This document shows positions 1-6,463 of a stretch of DNA of 9,496 nucleotides, piece by piece (positions within the stretch are counted from its first letter, which is position 1; each line of letters begins with the position of its first letter). This DNA is from an uncultured Cetobacterium sp. Lineage in GTDB: Bacteria > Fusobacteriota > Fusobacteriia > Fusobacteriales > Fusobacteriaceae. The stretch spans positions 1 to 9,496 of the forward strand of contig CAKOHT010000025.1 in assembly GCA_934085975.1 (NCBI GenBank), given 5' to 3'. Both the position numbers and the translations under genes were made by a program. The notes under the pieces were generated by a model. The model was not told the origin of the DNA, made no database searches, and was given only the letters and a program-made list of their open reading frames with translations.

Positions 1-77
<77 letters not shown>

Positions 78-83
78 ATTAGA

Positions 84-159
84 TGGTGCGTCATACTGGG
101 CTCGAACCAGTGACAACACGATTAAAAGTCGTGTGCTCTACCATCTGAGCTAATGACGC
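84..159 (-). tRNA. tRNA-Lys (anticodon TTT)
   Basis: The cloverleaf has acceptor stem GCGTCAT/ATGACGC, anticodon stem CACGA/TCGTG with loop CTTTTAA (anticodon TTT), T stem ACTGG/CCAGT, discriminator A and encoded CCA. It is 76 nt long and lies 6 nt from the tRNA-Arg gene, so the two are surely co-transcribed. From the D-arm end to the T stem it is nearly identical to the tRNA-Asn at the other end of the window (43 of 46 bases). Confidence 0.97.
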
Positions 160-166
160 ATTTTTA

Positions 167-242
167 TGGAGCGGGAGACGAGGGTCGAACTCGCGACATT
201 CAGCTTGGAAGGCTGACGCTCTACCAACTGAGCTACTCCCGC
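167..242 (-). tRNA. tRNA-Gly (anticodon TCC)
   Basis: The cloverleaf has acceptor stem GCGGGAG/CTCCCGC, anticodon stem TCAGC/GCTGA with loop CTTCCAA (anticodon TCC), T stem GCGAG/CTCGT closed by a G-U pair, discriminator T and encoded CCA. It is 76 nt long. It decodes GGA/GGG and, by wobble, possibly other glycine codons. It lies 7 nt upstream of tRNA-Lys in the transcript. Confidence 0.97.
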
Positions 243-272
243 ATATTTTCCATCTTTATTATTTGATTGTTT

Positions 273-348
273 TGGTGGCGGGGGCTGGATTCGAACCAAC
301 GACCTTCGGGTTATGAGCCCGACGAGCTGCCAACTGCTCTACCCCGCG
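273..348 (-). tRNA. Initiator tRNA-fMet (anticodon CAT)
   Basis: This is an initiator rather than an elongator tRNA-Met. Positions 1 and 72 are C and C and cannot pair, which is the hallmark needed for formylation and for exclusion from elongation. The anticodon stem has the three consecutive G:C pairs (TCGGG/CCCGA) that favour the ribosomal P site, and base pair 11:24 is A:T, as in the E. coli initiator. The anticodon loop is CTCATAA and CCA is encoded. The mismatch is C-C, whereas in E. coli it is C-A. Confidence 0.96.
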
Positions 349-358
349 ATATATTAAG

Positions 359-446
359 TGGTGCCTGGGGCCGGAATCGAACCGGCACGCTATCAGATAG
401 CTCAGGATTTTAAGTCCTGTGCGTCTACCTATTCCGCCACCCAGGC
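359..446 (-). tRNA. tRNA-Leu (anticodon TAA)
   Basis: This is a class II tRNA of 88 nt with a long variable arm, acceptor stem GCCTGGG/CCCAGGC, anticodon stem CAGGA/TCCTG, loop CTTAAAA (anticodon TAA), T loop TTCGATT, discriminator A and encoded CCA. It reads TTA/TTG, the main leucine codons in so AT-rich a genome. It is the first gene of the array, directly behind the promoter and GC-rich leader. Confidence 0.97.
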
Positions 447-498
447 TTCCTAGTTGAAGGTGCTCCTCGCTGTCACGATTTGCTGTCCCTCACGGACA
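447..498 (-). other. GC-rich transcribed leader of the tRNA operon
   Basis: This 52-nt stretch lies between the predicted transcription start (about 498) and the 5' end of tRNA-Leu. It is about 54% G+C (28 of 52 bases), while the DNA just upstream is almost pure A and T. In the transcript it begins with a possible small hairpin, TGTCC-GTGAG-GGACA, and holds two copies of GACAGC 12 nt apart. It should be removed by RNase P and other nucleases during tRNA maturation. It may keep the nascent transcript structured or be part of growth-rate control of the promoter. The start point is inferred, and no known RNA family was recognised. Confidence 0.45.
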
Positions 499-504
499 TT
501 AATA

Positions 505-533
505 ATAATATCACAAATTATAAATAAAGTCAA
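505..533 (-). promoter_or_regulatory. Strong sigma-70-type promoter of the tRNA array
   Basis: On the minus strand the -35 box is TTGACT (528-533) and the -10 box TATTAT (505-510), separated by exactly 17 nt. Each differs from consensus by one base. Transcription should start near 498 and run through tRNA-Leu, -fMet, -Gly, -Lys and -Arg. Long A-tracts lie immediately upstream, as expected for an UP element of a highly expressed stable-RNA operon. Confidence 0.85.
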
Positions 534-534
534 C

Positions 535-570
535 AAGTTTTTTTATTTTTTTTAAAGTTTTTTTATTTTT
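535..570 (-). repeat. A-tract direct repeat upstream of the tRNA promoter (UP-element-like)
   Basis: A 16-nt motif (aagtttttttattttt on the plus strand) occurs at 535-550 and again at 555-570, a 20-nt period or about two helical turns. Seen from the tRNA promoter, these are A-tracts starting 4 nt upstream of the -35 box. The placement fits a binding site for the alpha subunit C-terminal domains of RNA polymerase, or intrinsically curved DNA that boosts the promoter. The repeat and its position are directly visible; the role is inferred. Confidence 0.6.
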
Positions 571-613
571 CTTTAAAAGTCTTGAGTTTTCAATAATATT
601 TTAAAATATATCA

Positions 614-1378
614 CTATACTTTTTTTATAAATTTTTCATAAATTTTTCTGGCAGGTTCTAGAATATTAAAAAAAATAAGAAAATTTACCATTTTTTTCTT
701 ATAACCTTTTAAAGTTTTAAATTCTAAAAAATAAAGTTTTTTATTGTTACCATGCCAACTCTTTCCCCACCAGTGTATACCATATGTATTTTTAGTTATT
801 TTCTCATAGGAAAACTCCTCTGTAAAATGATATGGATAAAAATATTCATAGGGATAAACTCTTATTCCATCCTTCAACTCTATAATTTTATTCTGACCCA
901 CAAAGCCATAATCTTTTTTTAATATATATTGAATCACTGCTGGTATCGTATATATATTGATATTCCAAATATCCTCTCCATAAAAATCCAACATTTTTTT
1001 TAAAAATATATGCCCTTTCTCTGCACCTATTATCCCTGCACTTGCTTGATTTTCATCTTCCATACCCAAAAACATTCTGTCTGATAAAAAAGAGTTTAAT
1101 GATTTTAAAATCTGCATATCTGAATCTAAATAGATTCCTCCATTTTCGTATAAAACTTTAATACGGAAGTAATCAGATAAAAAAGCCCATAATTTTCTTT
1201 TATAACACTCTTTTAAAAATCTATTTTTTTCTATCTCACTATAAAAATTCAAATTATCCTCATTCCACTCTATTATCTCATAATCTGGAAGTTTTTCCCT
1301 CCATGAATTTATACATATATCCATTATATTGAGTTTTGTCCCTTTTCCTAACCAAATGTAATGTATCTTTTTTTCCAT
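614..1378 (-). CDS. GT32-like glycosyltransferase (Gly_transf_sug / Och1-type DXD family)
   Basis: A 254-residue cytoplasmic, probably membrane-associated glycosyltransferase predicted to add one sugar to the lipid-linked repeat unit. It begins with IHYIWLG (residues 5-11), the usual start of this family. The central block runs from the conserved SDYFR (68-72) into ENGGIYLDSDM (78-88); D85 and D87 form the DXD motif that holds the nucleotide-sugar and metal ion. HWWGKSW (202-208) matches the family's late His/Trp motif. The last 30 residues are basic and aromatic (KGYKKK onward), suggesting peripheral membrane contact. The length is normal for bacterial members. It is the last gene of the operon, 8 nt after the preceding gene, whose TAG stop is embedded in this gene's strong site TAGGAGGAA, which fixes the start. 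Donor and acceptor sugars cannot be inferred; related proteins transfer various hexoses. No clear terminator follows. Confidence 0.86.
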   Translation of the reverse strand: MEKKIHYIWLGKGTKLNIMDICINSWREKLPDYEIIEWNEDNLNFYSEIEKNRFLKECYKRKLWAFLSDYFRIKVLYENGGIYLDSDMQILKSLNSFLSDRMFLGMEDENQASAGIIGAEKGHIFLKKMLDFYGEDIWNINIYTIPAVIQYILKKDYGFVGQNKIIELKDGIRVYPYEYFYPYHFTEEFSYEKITKNTYGIHWWGKSWHGNNKKLYFLEFKTLKGYKKKMVNFLIFFNILEPARKIYEKFIKKV

Positions 1379-1386
1379 GATTCCTC

Positions 1387-2373
1387 CTAAAAATTAGGTA
1401 TTTTTTGAGTGTTTCCTATATCTTTTCCCATCACTTTTCTCAATAAATTAGAGATTTTTGGCGCTATATAAACTAATATTTCTTCATAATTTCTATTTTT
1501 TATCCCTTTCACAGCTCTAAAAATCATTCTATAATTTCTTAGCTTCTCTTTATAATCTTTATTGTTATTTATATATCTATAGATAACAACTTTATAAAAA
1601 CTTGGTAAAAGTTTTGATAATGCCTCTCTTCCATAATCGTCTGTTTTACTATATTCATTCAAAAGCATAAAACAAATCTTTTCCAAAGAGCTTATACTTT
1701 TTTCCGTTACAACACTCATTATGCTTCCGGTTCTTTGCCTATAATAGTAAAATGCAATATCAATATACTTAACTCTTCTAGCCTTTAAATATGCCATTGG
1801 AGTGAAATAACTATCCTCGTGTATTAGGCTATCATGAAAATACAATCTATTTTCACATATAAAATCCCTTCTATATATGTCATCTACAACTTCTTCTCTG
1901 AAACACTTCGTTCCCTGAAAAAGTGTTAAGAAAAATTTAGTTCCTTTCCCAGCTGTAAACTCCTTTATCTCCTGAGATCTAAATAAAGGTTCTCCAATTT
2001 TTCCAGCAGAAAAATACCTCATATTTCCAACCATTATATCTAAATCCAATTTTTTCCCCTCTTTAAAGAACATCTCAAAACCTTCAGAGTCAATTATATC
2101 ATCACTATCTATAAACGATAGATATTCCCCTTTTGCATCTCTTATACCAGCATTTCTCGCTGATGATAGACCTCCATTTTCTTTATCTATAATTTTAGTT
2201 ATTTTAGGATATTTTTTTTTATAATTTTTTAATATCTCCAAGCTACTATCTGTTGAACCATCATTTACTAAAATAACTTCATATTCTATATTTTTTACTC
2301 TATATATGCTGTCTAAACACTCCTCCAAAAAAGTTTCAACATTATAAACGGGTACTATAAATGTAAGTTCCAT
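1387..2373 (-). CDS. Family 2 glycosyltransferase (GT-A fold)
   Basis: A 328-residue GT2 enzyme predicted to transfer a sugar from a nucleotide donor to the growing lipid-linked oligosaccharide at the inner membrane face. The N-terminal GT-A domain is textbook: FIVPVYN (5-11), VNDGSTD (36-42) with the nucleotide-binding Asp38, NGGLSSARNAG (66-76), and FIDSDD (87-92) whose D89-S90-D91 is the metal-binding DXD. The C-terminal third has no multi-span membrane region, so this is a single-addition enzyme rather than a synthase. The layout resembles capsule and exopolysaccharide GT2 enzymes such as the EpsJ/WcaA type. The start is set by AGGAGA at 2379-2384, five nt upstream, which gives a 19-nt overlap with the preceding GT4 gene and implies translational coupling. 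Specificity is not predictable. Confidence 0.93.
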   Translation of the reverse strand: MELTFIVPVYNVETFLEECLDSIYRVKNIEYEVILVNDGSTDSSLEILKNYKKKYPKITKIIDKENGGLSSARNAGIRDAKGEYLSFIDSDDIIDSEGFEMFFKEGKKLDLDIMVGNMRYFSAGKIGEPLFRSQEIKEFTAGKGTKFFLTLFQGTKCFREEVVDDIYRRDFICENRLYFHDSLIHEDSYFTPMAYLKARRVKYIDIAFYYYRQRTGSIMSVVTEKSISSLEKICFMLLNEYSKTDDYGREALSKLLPSFYKVVIYRYINNNKDYKEKLRNYRMIFRAVKGIKNRNYEEILVYIAPKISNLLRKVMGKDIGNTQKIPNF

Positions 2374-3470
2374 AATTTTCTCCTATATATATCTACTATT
2401 ATTTTTTCATCAAACTCATCCAATATTTTTTTACGCCCATTTTTGCCCATTCTCTCTCTCTCTTCATTTGATAAACCAATAAATTTTTCAATTTTTTCTG
2501 ATAAATCTACAGAATCTTTCACGTTAACTAAATACCCATTTTTATTATTTTCAATAATCTCTTTACAACCTGTTACATTTGTAGCAATTATCGGCTTTTC
2601 CATACTGGCAGCTTCCATCAAAACTTTAGAAATTCCCTCTCTATAAGATGGCAATACTACGCAGTCAGATAAGCTTATAACATTTTCTACATCCTTCCGA
2701 TGTCCTAAGTACTCCAATATCCCTTCTTTTTCGTATTCAGACATTTTGCTATCATCTATACCGTTTGTGGCATTGCCTCCCAAAGCTCCTAAAAACCAAA
2801 ATTTAACTTTATAATTTTTATCTTTTATTAGCCTAGCAGCTTCTACATATTCCCTGACACCCTTATCATAAAAAGCTCTAGCTACCATTAAAAAAACTAA
2901 CTCTTTATTTTGTTCTCTCAAAATAGGTTTAAACTTTTTTGTGTCTACTCCCTCTCCTGGAAGAATAAATATTTTTTTCTCACTCACAATATTTTCCTCT
3001 ATTAAACGCTTTTTATCATCTTCATTCAAAACCCAAACCTCTTTCGAAGATTTTAAAGATATTTTATATAAAACCTTAGCTACTTTAGATATAATACCTC
3101 CCTCAACAAAAGAATAGCCTAGTCCTGTCAAAACAGCAACACTTGGAATATTTGCACATTTAGCTGCCAAACTTCCATAGATATTCGGTTTTATTGTATA
3201 ATGAAAAATAATATCAGGCTTTTCTTCTCTATAAATTTTTTTCAACTGTAAAAATAGCTGAAAATCCTTTATAGGATTTATTCCTCTTAAACTTAATTCT
3301 ATCGAAATATGTTTTATTCCCAACTCTTTTGGAAAATCTATTCTGGAATCTTTGGGAGCTATCGCTACAACTTCATGACCGTCATCTATTAACGCTTTTA
3401 TAACTCCATATCTAAATATATATATATCCCAAAGTACATTTGCAGTAAAAAATATTTTTAGTTTTTTCAT
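2355..3470 (-). CDS. Family 4 glycosyltransferase (PglA-like GT-B fold)
   Basis: A 371-residue retaining GT-B enzyme predicted to add a sugar to the polyprenyl-linked intermediate. The N-terminal acceptor domain has HYTIKPNIYGSLAAK (90-104) and VLTGLGYSF (113-121), typical of the subgroup with PglA and other enzymes that glycosylate undecaprenyl-diphosphate-linked amino sugars. The C-terminal donor domain has VARAFYDKGV (196-205) with the likely phosphate-contacting R198 and K203, and the E-x7-E signature E278-GISKVLM-E286. The length is normal. The start has AGAGGT (3475-3480) five nt upstream and follows the polymerase gene by 13 nt. The PglA resemblance hints at action on an N-acetylated sugar acceptor, perhaps as second enzyme after the initiating transferase, but this is inference from motif style only. 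Confidence 0.92.
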   Translation of the reverse strand: MKKLKIFFTANVLWDIYIFRYGVIKALIDDGHEVVAIAPKDSRIDFPKELGIKHISIELSLRGINPIKDFQLFLQLKKIYREEKPDIIFHYTIKPNIYGSLAAKCANIPSVAVLTGLGYSFVEGGIISKVAKVLYKISLKSSKEVWVLNEDDKKRLIEENIVSEKKIFILPGEGVDTKKFKPILREQNKELVFLMVARAFYDKGVREYVEAARLIKDKNYKVKFWFLGALGGNATNGIDDSKMSEYEKEGILEYLGHRKDVENVISLSDCVVLPSYREGISKVLMEAASMEKPIIATNVTGCKEIIENNKNGYLVNVKDSVDLSEKIEKFIGLSNEERERMGKNGRKKILDEFDEKIIVDIYRRKLWNLHL

Positions 3471-3483
3471 AGATACCTCTCAA

Positions 3484-4605
3484 TTAATATTGTATTAATA
3501 GCTCTTTTCCATAGCTTTCTTTTAAGTATTTCTTACTTTCAATCAATTCCTGTTCTCTCTTTTCATAATCTAACTCATTAAAAATAGCATTTTTATATCT
3601 ATAATTTATCTTATTCCCTGGAAAAGTTATACTTTTATATATTCTACCTAAACATAAAACCCATATAATTCCTATTAGAACCTTTTTATTTCCCACGTTC
3701 TCTATCGCTCTTGTTAAAACTAACCAAGCACCATAAGTAAATAGTATACCCACTCTCAATGAAACTATCGAAAGTTCCGAAGTGAAAAGAAATATACCAA
3801 TCCAAACATATGCACTATTTTTTATAATCCTATTTTTTTCATAATTATAAGCTAAGAAAAATACTATTGCTCTTTCCAGATAAAATAGATTTACTCCTCT
3901 CATTAATTCTTTGGGAATCACTTCTTTATAATTGAGTAATTTACTTTCTAAAACTTCGGGTAAAAATGCATAATCCAATTGGAAAATCAAGTGAAAAAAT
4001 TTAAAATCTAGTATATAATAGATACTTCCCAGTATAAAGGCACCTATTACAACTTTATTTTTATAATTGTAGTTTAAAATAAAATACATTGGTAAATACA
4101 ATACTGCACTTGTGTGAAATAAAATTCCTAATAAATTTAGCGATAAAAATGGAATTACTTTTCTTTCCTCTATATATCGCATAGAAAACAAAAATAAAAT
4201 AATTGCTTTCATGTTTCTCAATAATTCAACTTCTATATGTAGTCCCTGAAGACTAAAAAATATTGCAAATGCCATTATTGGGTATTTACAGTATTTTTTT
4301 AATACAAAGTATAAAACTATAAAATCAATCATTGTCGTTATAAATTGATAAAAAATATAGTTTTTAAAAATACCTTTAATTAAAAATGTATAAAACATAT
4401 AACCTTTTTCATAAGTATATGCTGAATTCATAAAAGATGGATAGTAAAAGTACCAATCCCATCCTAAAAATCCTCTTGTTCCCAAAAATAAAATTAAAAA
4501 AACAACAATTCCTTTTAAAATGTTTTCTTTTAAAATTTTATTTTCTGAAAAAACATCATAAATTCCTAATACTAATAATACTAAAGCCACGGATATAAAA
4601 ATCAT
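3484..4605 (-). CDS. EpsG-family polysaccharide polymerase (Wzy-like membrane protein)
   Basis: A 373-residue polytopic membrane protein of the EpsG type, predicted to join flipped repeat units into a polymer on the outer face of the inner membrane. Hydrophobic stretches lie near 2-16, 31-43, 84-103, 108-120, 131-142, 150-178, 186-198, 244-255, 266-290 and 307-322. Family landmarks include LGTRGFLGWDWYFY (41-54), with the conserved Arg44 and Asp50 in the early loop, LLRNMKAI (128-135) with Arg130, and LLGILFHTSAV (158-168) with His164. The C-terminal 40 residues are charged and probably cytoplasmic. It sits mid-operon between two GT4 genes, which supports the polymerase call over a flippase, and it lacks the 12-14 spans of MATE-type Wzx proteins. 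Its ATG overlaps the stop of the preceding gene (ATGA), a sign of coupled translation. Polymerase sequences diverge fast, so linkage specificity is unknown. Confidence 0.83.
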   Translation of the reverse strand: MIFISVALVLLVLGIYDVFSENKILKENILKGIVVFLILFLGTRGFLGWDWYFYYPSFMNSAYTYEKGYMFYTFLIKGIFKNYIFYQFITTMIDFIVLYFVLKKYCKYPIMAFAIFFSLQGLHIEVELLRNMKAIILFLFSMRYIEERKVIPFLSLNLLGILFHTSAVLYLPMYFILNYNYKNKVVIGAFILGSIYYILDFKFFHLIFQLDYAFLPEVLESKLLNYKEVIPKELMRGVNLFYLERAIVFFLAYNYEKNRIIKNSAYVWIGIFLFTSELSIVSLRVGILFTYGAWLVLTRAIENVGNKKVLIGIIWVLCLGRIYKSITFPGNKINYRYKNAIFNELDYEKREQELIESKKYLKESYGKELLIQY

Positions 4606-5660
4606 TTCATTTCCTCTTTATAGACATCTATATATTTTTTGGCAGTCTCTTCAATTGAATATGTTAAACTTTTTTTTATTCCAGCCTTACTTTTTTCATA
4701 ATAAAATCTAGAATTCTCTAAACTTGTAATTTTTTCAACAAGATCATCCACATCTCCCAATTTAAAGAGAAGACCGCCATCTCCGACAATATCGGCTAGT
4801 CCCTCTATATCACTCACTACAGTAGGTGTTCCAGTTGCCATAGCCTCTAATGCACTCAATCCAAAGCCTTCAAAATTAGAGGATTGTATAGCTATATCAC
4901 TTCTTTTTAAAAGTGTGGCAACAGAATTAGAATATCCTAAAAACTGGACCCTATTACTTAAGTTTAGCATTAAAACTTCTCGCTTCACAGCCTCCTGAGT
5001 CTCACCTTCACCTACCAAAGTTAACGTATAGTCTTTGGGTAACTTTTCCATTGCTCGTACCACTGTCAGATGATCTTTTGATGGATGAAATCTCGAAATC
5101 ATTATCATATTATTACCTTTTCTTTCTTTAGGTTTCCCTATAAATGCTCTCAATGAAACTCCATTAGATATAACTTCTATCTTTTTTACACTCAGTTCCA
5201 CCCATTTAACGAGCTCTTTAGCGGTAGCTTCAGAAATTGCTATTACTTTAACATACGATTTATATATAAATTTATCTAAAAACTTATATATCCATTTTTC
5301 TCTTCTCCTATTGTGAGTACTGTGCTCTGTCGTAATGTACACCACTTTTTTATTTAAGTATTTTGCCACACTCGTCCAAATCTGTGCATGTACAAGGTGA
5401 GCGTGGGCAATGGTATACCCATTTTCTTTTATTATTTTGGCTATTTCAAAAGGATTTTTTAAACTAAATTTGTTATTAGGTTTTAAAGTATAAACTTTTA
5501 TTCCTCTTTTTCTATATTCCTCTAAAAATTTTTCACCTTTAGTATCTAAAACCAATAGATCAACCTCTATTCCTTGTTTTTTTTGAGCTGGAATTAAGTC
5601 TAATAATAACTTTTCTGCCCCACCTAATTCCAGTGATGTTATTATGTGAAGTACCTTCAT
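4602..5660 (-). CDS. Family 4 glycosyltransferase (GT-B fold)
   Basis: A 352-residue retaining glycosyltransferase. The N-terminus LHIITSLELGGAEKLLLDL (4-22) contains the GGAEK loop characteristic of GT4 enzymes. Further marks are HAHLVHAQIW (86-95), TTEHS (110-114) and ISNGVS (164-169). The donor domain has MISRFHPSKDH (187-197) with likely donor-phosphate contacts R190 and K195, VGEGE (216-220), and the E-x7-E motif E264-GFGLSAL-E272 followed by ATGTPTVVSDI (275-285). It acts at the inner membrane face on the lipid-linked oligosaccharide. The start codon directly follows the upstream stop (TAAATG, no gap), with AGGAGAA at 5665-5671. It overlaps the next gene by 4 nt. The sugar is not predictable; close motif relatives transfer hexoses or N-acetylhexosamines. 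Confidence 0.93.
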   Translation of the reverse strand: MKVLHIITSLELGGAEKLLLDLIPAQKKQGIEVDLLVLDTKGEKFLEEYRKRGIKVYTLKPNNKFSLKNPFEIAKIIKENGYTIAHAHLVHAQIWTSVAKYLNKKVVYITTEHSTHNRRREKWIYKFLDKFIYKSYVKVIAISEATAKELVKWVELSVKKIEVISNGVSLRAFIGKPKERKGNNMIMISRFHPSKDHLTVVRAMEKLPKDYTLTLVGEGETQEAVKREVLMLNLSNRVQFLGYSNSVATLLKRSDIAIQSSNFEGFGLSALEAMATGTPTVVSDIEGLADIVGDGGLLFKLGDVDDLVEKITSLENSRFYYEKSKAGIKKSLTYSIEETAKKYIDVYKEEMK

Positions 5661-6458
5661 TTAATTCTCCTCTTCCCTTTTCCAATCATAGTATAACACT
5701 TGGAAAAATCTAATTAAAAACTTTATCTTATTTTTAATTGGAATTTTTTTTTTCAACATATACCGGTAATACAACTTCAATCCCTTAGGATTATTTTTCA
5801 TAATTTCATTAAATCTTCTGGTATAGCCATCATTCAAATATTGATAGTAATATATTCCTTTATCTATATATCTAAATATATAATTTTCTCCCATTTGATT
5901 CCAAATATAACCTTCTGGAACAAACTTTTCATTTTTTATCTCTGGAAATGGATACTCTCTCATTATGGAACTTTTTACCACTTCAGCTTTATCTCCCAAG
6001 ATTTTTTTATTATAAAATATATCCAGTGGATTGCTATCTATTTGATCTTCTCCGAATGTTTCATTTTTTCTTACAATTTCTCCATTATCAAAGACCTCAA
6101 CTTTTCTAAACACCATCCCTGCATAATCATTTGGCAGTGTCACAACTTCCTCTTCTATTGTTTCTATCGCTTTTTCACTCAAATAATCATCACTGTCCAC
6201 AATAAAGAAAAACTCTTTTTTAGCCAAAGAAACTCCTATATTTATAGCTCTCATTTTTCCACCATTTTTTACTTTTTTATACACTATTGGAATCTCATTC
6301 TCATCTATAAACTCTTTTATTAACTTCTCTGTTCCATCATTCGAACCATCATCTACAACTATCCATTCAAAGTTTTTCACCGTTTGATTTTTTAAACTTC
6401 TATACAATCTCCTCAGTGTTTCTTCCCTATTATAGGTGGGTGTAAATACAGTTATCAT
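5661..6458 (-). CDS. Family 2 glycosyltransferase (GT-A fold, short)
   Basis: A 265-residue GT2 enzyme and the first glycosyltransferase after the initiating phosphotransferase, so possibly the second-sugar enzyme. Motifs in order: VFTPTYNREETL (4-15), IVVDDGSNDGT (33-43) with D36 and D37 for nucleotide binding, the NGGKMRAIN block (65-73) typical of the NGGKHxAxN subgroup, and FIVDSDD (85-91) with the metal-binding D88-S89-D90. The C-terminal part (about 150-265) holds a likely acceptor region, PEGYIWNQMG (181-190), and a basic tail suited to membrane contact. AAGGAAGG lies just upstream of the ATG, and the gap to the preceding gene is 5 nt. Role by position is an inference; the family assignment is firm. 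Confidence 0.92.
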   Translation of the reverse strand: MITVFTPTYNREETLRRLYRSLKNQTVKNFEWIVVDDGSNDGTEKLIKEFIDENEIPIVYKKVKNGGKMRAINIGVSLAKKEFFFIVDSDDYLSEKAIETIEEEVVTLPNDYAGMVFRKVEVFDNGEIVRKNETFGEDQIDSNPLDIFYNKKILGDKAEVVKSSIMREYPFPEIKNEKFVPEGYIWNQMGENYIFRYIDKGIYYYQYLNDGYTRRFNEIMKNNPKGLKLYYRYMLKKKIPIKNKIKFLIRFFQVLYYDWKREEEN

Positions 6459-6463
6459 TACGT

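Noticed and set aside
596..609. Perfect 14-nt AT palindrome just after the last operon gene, considered as a terminator
   Set aside because: The stem is A-T only, leaves no loop unless inner pairs are opened, and is not followed by a T-run on the minus strand. It is too weak to call.
2443..2646. Plus-strand open frame of 67 codons
   Set aside because: Antisense to the conserved donor domain of the PglA-like GT4 gene; composition is that of a shadow.
5841..6323. Open frame of about 160 codons on the plus strand, antisense to the short GT2 gene
   Set aside because: The product is a low-complexity, Phe/Ile/Tyr-rich string typical of the antisense of an AT-rich gene. The minus-strand frame holds clear catalytic motifs.
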